From UBA3210 sp963623095 (GTDB lineage: Bacteria > Bacillota_I > Bacilli_A > RFN20 > CAG-449), in NCBI GenBank assembly GCA_963623095.1, contig CAVFKD010000023.1, positions 1-28,600 on the forward strand: DNA of 28,600 bases. The letters are read 5' to 3'. Below, one piece after another: positions 23,978-28,600 of the stretch. Each line of letters starts with the position of its first letter. The first letter of the stretch is position 1. Under the pieces are notes generated by a model. That model was not told the origin of the DNA, searched no databases, and saw only the letters and a list, made by a program, of their open reading frames with translations. The position numbers and the translations under genes were made by a program.

Positions 23978-25389
23978 TGGATAATTTATTATGTATTGAT
24001 CTTGGTACTACCTATATAAAATGTTTTGTTTATCATGAAGGTAAAATTATTAATCTCATCAATGAAAATGAAGAAGAGATGTTTTTATCATCTATTTTTA
24101 TTAATGATAAAAAAGTAATTTTTGGTAGTAATGCTTTAAAAATTTCTTCATCTAATTATAAAAATTATTTTGATTCTATAAAGATTAATTTAGGTAATGA
24201 CTTTAAAAGAGATATTAACGGTTATGTTATTACTTCTAAAGAAATATTAGGAATTATTTTTAAAAGATTAAAATATGTCGCAGAATCAATTATTAATGAA
24301 AAAGTATCTAAAGCATATGTATCTGTTCCTAACTTATTTACTTCCAAAGAAAGAAAGGAAGTTATTAAAGCTGGTGAATTAGCGTCTTTAAATATTGAAA
24401 AATTATTTAATGAATCATTACTTGGACCAATATCTTATTTAAAAGATAAAAAAGAATACAATAAGCATTTTCTATCGATTGATTTTGGAGGAGGATATTT
24501 AGATATATCTGTCAATGAGATATTTGATGGAGGAATTGAAACTCTTTCTTACTCTAAAAATGGTCGAATTGGAGGAATTGATTTAGACCAAATATTAGTT
24601 GATTTAATGAAAGAAAAATTACTTCGTGATGATGAAGATTTAAAACTTGATGATGATCAAATTTTAAGAATCTATAATGAAGCAAGAAAAGTTAAAACTC
24701 ATCTTTCTAAAAATAATAATGCGAATTTCTATCTTCCTTTTATTAATGACCTTGAAGGCAATAATAAACATTTATCTTATTCTATTTCATTACAAGAATT
24801 TAAAAATGCATGCAAAGATATTATTCAATCAATTAAAGAAGAGATTAATTATGCTTTGATAACTTCTGGTCTTTCAATTGATGAATTAGATTTTATATTT
24901 ATTAACGGAGGAAGTTTTTCTTTACCATTTATAAAAGAAGAAATATCTTCATTATTTGATGCAAATAAAATTCATTATTTAACCAAAGATGATACATTAA
25001 ATGGCTTAAGTTATATTTGTAAGAGTAAAGATTATTTAATTATTGATATATTGAATTCTTCAATTAAATCATTTAATGAAAGATTAATGGGAGTAGAAAG
25101 AATTTCTCAAAGAAGTGGAATACCAACTACTTGCAAAATAGCAGTTACTAAATCATTTATCGAGTTAAGACAAGGTAATGATGCTTATTTTGAAAATAAT
25201 ACTTTATTATTTAAAATTGATAAAAAAGATTTAACTAAAAAGAAAGTAGCGTTAGTTACTTTATATGTAGATAACAATGGAATATTAAATATTTATCAAA
25301 ATAATGATAATGATGAAATAATTCCTTATATCGTTGAAGATAATATCACATCTTCTTATATTGATAATTTAAAAATTGAAATTGAATAA
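23977..25389 (+). CDS. Atypical Hsp70-like ATPase with shortened substrate domain
   Basis: The 470-residue protein has a full Hsp70 nucleotide-binding domain: phosphate-1 IDLGTT (7-12), a Lys69 segment (FDSIKINLG) matching the catalytic Lys region, VSVPNLFTSKERKEV, phosphate-2 IDFGGGYLDIS (168-178) and adenosine loop INGGSFSLPFI (309-319). In phosphate-2 the conserved Thr of GGGTFD is Tyr174. After a weak linker (DYLIIDIL) there is only about 115 residues, comparable to a beta substrate domain (QRSGIPTT, RQGND), and no alpha-helical lid; DnaK is about 610 residues. It starts on the last base of the J-protein stop codon. It is likely a specialised Hsp70 served by that J-protein, not the general DnaK. 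Confidence 0.85.
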   Translation: MDNLLCIDLGTTYIKCFVYHEGKIINLINENEEEMFLSSIFINDKKVIFGSNALKISSSNYKNYFDSIKINLGNDFKRDINGYVITSKEILGIIFKRLKYVAESIINEKVSKAYVSVPNLFTSKERKEVIKAGELASLNIEKLFNESLLGPISYLKDKKEYNKHFLSIDFGGGYLDISVNEIFDGGIETLSYSKNGRIGGIDLDQILVDLMKEKLLRDDEDLKLDDDQILRIYNEARKVKTHLSKNNNANFYLPFINDLEGNNKHLSYSISLQEFKNACKDIIQSIKEEINYALITSGLSIDELDFIFINGGSFSLPFIKEEISSLFDANKIHYLTKDDTLNGLSYICKSKDYLIIDILNSSIKSFNERLMGVERISQRSGIPTTCKIAVTKSFIELRQGNDAYFENNTLLFKIDKKDLTKKKVALVTLYVDNNGILNIYQNNDNDEIIPYIVEDNITSSYIDNLKIEIE

Positions 25390-25421
25390 TTATTTTTATA
25401 GAATATTAAAAGGTGATAAAC

Positions 25422-26258
25422 ATGAACAAAGAAGATGAAAAAAGATTTTCTCAAATGAATACGATAGTTTCTTCTGGAAATGAAGAAGAATTAAAGTTCT
25501 TTATCGATAATAATCAAGACTTATTAAAAGTAGATCCTGTATTATTTATTTCCAACCATGTAATGTTTTATGCATTGAAAGAACAACCAGCTAATGTATT
25601 AAGCGTTATTGAACATTATAAAAACGCTCCTTACATTTCTATGGAAGTAGAAGACTTTTTAAATGAATTAAAAGAAAAGATGCTTAAAGCATATGAAACA
25701 AAAGATAAAAAATTTGATGAAGCAAAATTAAAACCATATTTACTTTCTAAAACAGAAGGAAAAATCATAAGAGCGTTAAATTATTTATCTACCGTTAATA
25801 TTAGAATGCATTTAGATCTAGTAAGAGCATTCTTACTTAAAGAGGATATTCCTTATAAGTTTAAAACTTTAGCCTTATTTATCTTAGTTGAACAAAAAGT
25901 TGATGGAGTATTTGAAATTTATAAAAAGGATGGAAAATTTTCTATTAACCCAATTAATTTAAAATTACCATTTGATAGTGATTTATATAAAGAAGCAAAA
26001 AAATATTTCGATGAAGTATGTCCTCCTTCTTATCATGATTCTGCATTAGAAATATTTAATGCTGTTCATATAAGAACTTATCCTGATTCAATCTTGGAAG
26101 AATATAATCCTAATTTAATCGTTGATATTTGTATTGATATAACAAGAAATTTATATCAAGAAGATTCACAAACTAAAGAAATCAAAGAAAAATACAATGT
26201 TGATGAATTAGATTTATTTACGATTGAAGGTCGTATTCAAGATATTTTGACAGATTAA
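25422..26258 (+). CDS. Helical protein of unknown function, last gene of the chaperone cassette
   Basis: The ATG at 25422 is preferred over the GTG at 25413, because the AAAGGTG ribosome site (25409-25415) overlaps the latter and is well spaced for the former; this gives 279 residues. The protein is soluble, with no Cys-rich or catalytic motif. It is built mostly of amphipathic helices resembling a helical repeat or TPR-like scaffold (KFKTLALFILVEQKVDG, YHDSALEIFNAVH). I do not recognise the family. It lies 32 bases after the Hsp70-like gene with no terminator between, so it probably shares the operon and may be a co-factor or client. Confidence 0.8.
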   Translation: MNKEDEKRFSQMNTIVSSGNEEELKFFIDNNQDLLKVDPVLFISNHVMFYALKEQPANVLSVIEHYKNAPYISMEVEDFLNELKEKMLKAYETKDKKFDEAKLKPYLLSKTEGKIIRALNYLSTVNIRMHLDLVRAFLLKEDIPYKFKTLALFILVEQKVDGVFEIYKKDGKFSINPINLKLPFDSDLYKEAKKYFDEVCPPSYHDSALEIFNAVHIRTYPDSILEEYNPNLIVDICIDITRNLYQEDSQTKEIKEKYNVDELDLFTIEGRIQDILTD

Positions 26259-26269
26259 AGCTTAAAAGA

Positions 26270-26336
26270 TCTACCATATAGATAAAATTTCAAAAAAATA
26301 AAAATAATTGTTGATAATTAAATTCTATATGGTAGA
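26270..26336. repeat. 13-bp perfect inverted repeat, arms 41 bases apart
   Basis: TCTACCATATAGA (26270-26282) and TCTATATGGTAGA (26324-26336) are exact reverse complements. The right arm overlaps the -10 of the tRNA promoter; the left arm is 12 bases past the preceding operon's last stop. A T-run does not follow, so it is not a normal terminator. Confidence 0.7.
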
Positions 26337-26338
26337 AT
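26311..26338 (+). promoter_or_regulatory. Promoter of the tRNA-Cys gene
   Basis: TTGATA and TAGAAT are 16 bases apart, and the -10 is preceded by TGG, an extended -10. Transcription would start near 26345, just before tRNA-Cys. Confidence 0.65.
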
Positions 26339-26355
26339 AAATTACGCTGGTTGTT

Positions 26356-26430
26356 GGCTCCTTAGCCAAGTTGGTAAGGCAACTGACTGCAACTCAGTGA
26401 CCATCGGTCCGAATCCGTTAGGAGCCTCCA
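26356..26430 (+). tRNA. tRNA-Cys (anticodon GCA) with an irregular T-arm
   Basis: The acceptor GGCTCCT/AGGAGCC, D-arm GCC/GGC, anticodon stem ACTGA/TCAGT and loop CTGCAAC (GCA) are all regular, with discriminator T and encoded CCA. The T-arm is odd: its loop reads TCCGAAT where TTCGAAT is expected, and its stem ATCGG/CCGTT has a T-T mismatch. Confidence 0.9.
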
Positions 26431-26464
26431 GTTTAAAAAAGTTATCAAGAATTTAAAAAAATAC

Positions 26465-26493
26465 TTGCAATGCTTATCTAGTTAGTATATATT
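26465..26493 (+). promoter_or_regulatory. Promoter of the tRNA-Arg-Pro-Ala cluster
   Basis: TTGCAA and TATATT are spaced by 17 bases, about 16 bases before tRNA-Arg. It gives the last three tRNAs a promoter independent of tRNA-Cys. Confidence 0.75.
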
Positions 26494-26508
26494 ATTAAAG
26501 CGTGTTGT

Positions 26509-26585
26509 GCGCTAATAGCTCAACTGGATAGAGTGTCAGACTACGAATCTGAAGGTTGCGAGTTCGATTCTTGCTTAGCGCGCCA
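26509..26585 (+). tRNA. tRNA-Arg (anticodon ACG)
   Basis: Acceptor GCGCTAA/TTAGCGC, anticodon loop CTACGAA (ACG, read as ICG), T-loop TTCGATT and encoded CCA form a complete cloverleaf. Confidence 0.96.
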
Positions 26586-26593
26586 GTTACTAT

Positions 26594-26670
26594 CGGGAAA
26601 TAGCACAGCTTGGTAGTGCACCTGTTTTGGGAACAGGGGGTCGCAGGTTCAAATCCTGTTTTCCCGACCA
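26594..26670 (+). tRNA. tRNA-Pro (anticodon TGG)
   Basis: Acceptor CGGGAAA/TTTCCCG, anticodon loop TTTGGGA (TGG), T-loop TTCAAAT and encoded CCA. It lies 8 bases after tRNA-Arg. Confidence 0.96.
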
Positions 26671-26681
26671 TTTATATATTT

Positions 26682-26757
26682 GGGGCCGTAGCTCACCTGG
26701 GAGAGCGCCTGATTTGCATTCAGGAGGTAGCGAGTTCGATCCTCGTCGGCTCCACCA
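26682..26757 (+). tRNA. tRNA-Ala (anticodon TGC)
   Basis: Acceptor GGGGCCG/CGGCTCC includes the G3-T70 pair that marks alanine tRNAs. The anticodon loop is TTTGCAT (TGC), and CCA is encoded. Confidence 0.97.
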
Positions 26758-26772
26758 TTATTTTTAATTACT

Positions 26773-26802
26773 AACTTTGATACTTGTTATCAAAGTTTTT
26801 TA
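26773..26802 (+). terminator. Terminator of the tRNA cluster
   Basis: AACTTTGATA and TATCAAAGTT form a 10-bp perfect stem with a five-base loop, followed by six T. Confidence 0.92.
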
Positions 26803-26833
26803 TTTATAAACATCAATTTATATAATTATGGTG

Positions 26834-26846
26834 GGAGTTCAACTCC
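26834..26846. repeat. GGAGTT-C-AACTCC palindrome between the tRNA cluster and the MATE remnant
   Basis: A GC-richer 6-1-6 inverted repeat in an otherwise almost pure AT stretch. It resembles a tRNA T-arm (GGAGTTCAA) but does not fold as one properly. It could be a tRNA relic or an operator. The rest of 26803-26947 holds no gene. Confidence 0.35.
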
Positions 26847-26903
26847 TAGTAAAGTTTTTAATTATTAAATAAAATTAATTATGTTTTGAAATTTTGATGA
26901 TTT

Positions 26904-26935
26904 AAAAATAAAAATTGGTTCGCTTTTTTATTTTT
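26904..26935 (+). repeat. AT-only 11-bp hairpin next to the MATE remnant's ribosome site
   Basis: AAAAATAAAAA (26904-26914) pairs with TTTTTATTTTT (26925-26935) around a ten-base loop, and AAGGAGG follows at once. It may be a weak terminator or simply AT-tract chance. Confidence 0.4.
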
Positions 26936-26947
26936 AAGGAGGTAAAA

Positions 26948-27085
26948 ATGGAAGAAGTAAGACAAAATAGTATGGCTATTAAACCATTAAAGAAACTTAT
27001 ATGGAGTTTAGGCCTACCAATGATTATATCAATGGTATTACAAGCTTTATATAATGTAGTTGATAATAAATTTCTAATTCAATAA
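26948..27085 (+). pseudogene. N-terminal remnant of a MATE-family multidrug transporter
   Basis: A short reading frame of 45 codons with a strong AAGGAGG encodes the opening of a MATE efflux pump: the family start (AIKPLKKLIWSLGLPMIIS then MVLQALYNVVD) covers cytoplasmic lead and first membrane helix. Intact MATE proteins have about 450 residues and 12 helices. Here the homology stops after NVVD, where SIF would follow, and a few unrelated codons lead to TAA. No later MATE segment is seen in the bases that follow. This is a truncated, non-functional gene, missing its 3' part by deletion. Confidence 0.8.
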
Positions 27086-27189
27086 ATAACGATAACATTT
27101 GAATTTTTGTTTATAACATTTAGTTAAATAATGAACTAATTATAGAATATATTTTAAAAAACATTGATTTTTAAATATATGTATATATA

Positions 27190-27195
27190 TATAAT
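27190..27195 (+). promoter_or_regulatory. Candidate -10 of the BspA-like gene
   Basis: A perfect TATAAT lies 28 bases before the start codon. The nearest -35-like hexamer, TTGATT at 27164-27169, is 20 bases away, a long spacing, so the pairing is uncertain. Confidence 0.4.
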
Positions 27196-27222
27196 AAAAA
27201 GTATGAAAAGGAGAATTAATCT

Positions 27223-28600
27223 ATGGATGATAATTCAAATAAAAATGAAAATGAAGAAGTAAAAGATGAATCTAAATCATCTAAAATTAAAGATTTATTT
27301 AAATCTAAAAAGAAAGTCGCTAGTGTTGCATGTACTGCAGCTGTTGTAGTAATTCTTGCAATAGTATTACCTGTATCATTAACTCAATGTAGTAAAGGTG
27401 GAACTCAAACATCTTCTAGTACAAAAACAAGTGATACTACTTCAATAGCTACATCTTCTTCTCAAGGTGGAAGTACAACATCTTCTAAAGTTGATCATGT
27501 TCACACTCTTGTAAGTGTTGAAAAAATAAATGCAACATGTACAACTGATGGATGTGAAGCTTATTATAAGTGTTCTACTTGTGATAAGTTATTTACTGAT
27601 GCAGAAGGAAAAAACGAAACAACAAGAGATGCATTAAAGATTCCTGCAGGACATACTTATAATGTATATGGTGTATGTAGTGCTTGTGGCTATGTTGATG
27701 AAACTTATTATACTAATGGTTTAGTATTTACACTTAATGGCGATAAATACTCTGTAGCTGGCGGAATTGGAATGACCAATGTTGAAACAATTGTAATTCC
27801 TTCTACTTATGAGGGTAAAAATGTAGCCGAAACAGGTGTTCAAGGATTTATTACCTGTCCAAATTTGAAACAAATAGTAATTCCTAAGAGTCTTACAAAA
27901 ATAGAATATGGTACTTTTAAAGAATGTGCAAGCATAACAAGTGTTTACTATAAAGGAACTAAAACTGAATGGGATAGTGTATATGTAAGTACAGCTTACA
28001 ATGATTCATTCATATCAGCAACTAAATATTATTACAGTGAAACAAAACCAACAGATACTTCTAATAAATATTGGCATTATGTAAATAATGAAATTGAAGA
28101 ATGGGATATTATATCTAAAAATCTTGAATACACTGATATTGATAGTACTTCATGTAGTGTTTCAGGAATAGGCACTTGTACTGATACTGATATAGTTATT
28201 CCATCTAGTTATAATGGCAAGCCTGTGGTTGGCATAGACAATTCCGCATTTGCATTTAACAATAATATTACTAGTGTTAAAATTCCTGATACTGTAACTT
28301 ATATAGGTTCATTTGCGTTCAATTTTTGTGGAAATTTAACAAGCATAACAATACCTGAAAGTGTTACAAAAATATATATGGCTGCATTTAAACAATGTGA
28401 TAAATTAGAAAGTGTAGTCATCTTAAATAAACAAATTAACATATCTGAACTTTCATTCGATTCATGTGATATTTTATCAAGTGTTTACTATAAAGGTACT
28501 TCAACTGATTGGGGAAATTTAACTATTGGTGGTAATAATGAATCTTTAACATCTGCAACTAGATATTATTATTCAGAAACACAACCAACAGCATCAGGTA
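27223..28600 (+). CDS. BspA-like leucine-rich repeat surface protein, 3' partial
   Basis: The frame is open from ATG 27223, with AAAGGAG upstream, to the window end (459 codons). The order is an acidic/basic cytoplasmic head (1-31), one membrane helix (about 32-54), a Ser/Thr-rich spacer (60-90), and a Cys/His module (about 92-160, with CxxC pairs at 117-120 and 152-155). LRR_5 repeats of the BspA type follow (VKIPDTVTYIGSFAF, ITIPESVTKIYMAAF). Between LRR blocks come SVYYKGT...TEW...YYYSE linkers at about residues 240 and 420, 180 residues apart. The membrane helix is followed by LTQC, not a good lipobox, so anchoring is probably by the helix. BspA-like proteins mediate adhesion or host binding in gut bacteria; the ligand here is unknown. 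Confidence 0.85.
   Translation, partial: MDDNSNKNENEEVKDESKSSKIKDLFKSKKKVASVACTAAVVVILAIVLPVSLTQCSKGGTQTSSSTKTSDTTSIATSSSQGGSTTSSKVDHVHTLVSVEKINATCTTDGCEAYYKCSTCDKLFTDAEGKNETTRDALKIPAGHTYNVYGVCSACGYVDETYYTNGLVFTLNGDKYSVAGGIGMTNVETIVIPSTYEGKNVAETGVQGFITCPNLKQIVIPKSLTKIEYGTFKECASITSVYYKGTKTEWDSVYVSTAYNDSFISATKYYYSETKPTDTSNKYWHYVNNEIEEWDIISKNLEYTDIDSTSCSVSGIGTCTDTDIVIPSSYNGKPVVGIDNSAFAFNNNITSVKIPDTVTYIGSFAFNFCGNLTSITIPESVTKIYMAAFKQCDKLESVVILNKQINISELSFDSCDILSSVYYKGTSTDWGNLTIGGNNESLTSATRYYYSETQPTASG

Noticed and set aside
26356..26757. Prophage or integrative element at the tRNA cluster
   Set aside because: No integrase and no direct repeat of a tRNA 3' end is visible in the window.
1..28600. 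Mycoplasma-type genetic code (UGA = Trp)
   Set aside because: Trp is always TGG and all frames are full length without needing TGA to be read through; only the absence of TGA stops is notable.
1..28600. CRISPR array or insertion sequence
   Set aside because: No regularly spaced direct repeats and no transposase-like frame were seen on either strand.

Overview
The window is a very AT-rich bacterial chromosome segment from the low-GC Firmicutes, most like an uncultured Bacilli / Erysipelotrichia / Mollicutes-neighbour lineage. Reasons: AAGGAGG-type ribosome binding sites, AT-biased codons, a fermentative AdhE, CcpA-style and Fur-style operators, an MreB paralogue and BspA-like surface repeats. 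No plasmid, phage or IS genes were recognised. TGG is the only Trp codon in the open frames and no gene ends in TGA, so the standard code fits but UGA looks almost unused.

Layout. 1-1162 (+): end of a membrane protein followed by an IspD/TarI-type cytidylyltransferase. 1165-5838 (-): an anchored YiiX-like papain-fold peptidase, adhE under a perfect cre palindrome, and an MreB paralogue that seems to have lost its catalytic residues. 5985-9425 (+): pnp and pncB. 9451-10746 (-): a Fur-family repressor and a 10-TM metal exporter behind a 7-1-7 palindrome at the predicted transcription start. 10897-13152 (-): tRNA-Gly, thioredoxin, a TraX-like membrane protein and a CPBP protease. 13305-17021 (+): a tight operon of YigZ, an Mrp/ApbC Fe-S carrier, an M24 aminopeptidase and an endonuclease I lipoprotein. 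17061-19301 (-): nfeD, SPFH/stomatin and uppP. 19487-21061 (+): malQ. 21102-22836 (-): an OmpR-type two-component pair. 22977-26258 (+): a compact four-gene cassette holding an orphan 89-aa protein, a membrane-anchored J-domain/TPR protein, a lid-less Hsp70-like ATPase and a helical protein of unknown function. 26356-26757 (+): tRNA Cys-Arg-Pro-Ala. 26948-28600: a truncated MATE transporter remnant and the start of a BspA-like repeat surface protein that runs off the window.

How it works together. Most of the window is housekeeping: RNA turnover, NAD salvage, isoprenoid and undecaprenyl-phosphate supply, glucan use, ethanol fermentation and Fe-S assembly. The least explained part is the J-protein/Hsp70-like cassette. 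Its membrane-tethered J-protein, its Hsp70 with an altered phosphate-2 loop and truncated substrate domain, and two unrecognised partners suggest a dedicated chaperone or scaffold system distinct from DnaKJ. The region right of the tRNA cluster looks like an accessory, decaying edge of the chromosome backbone.
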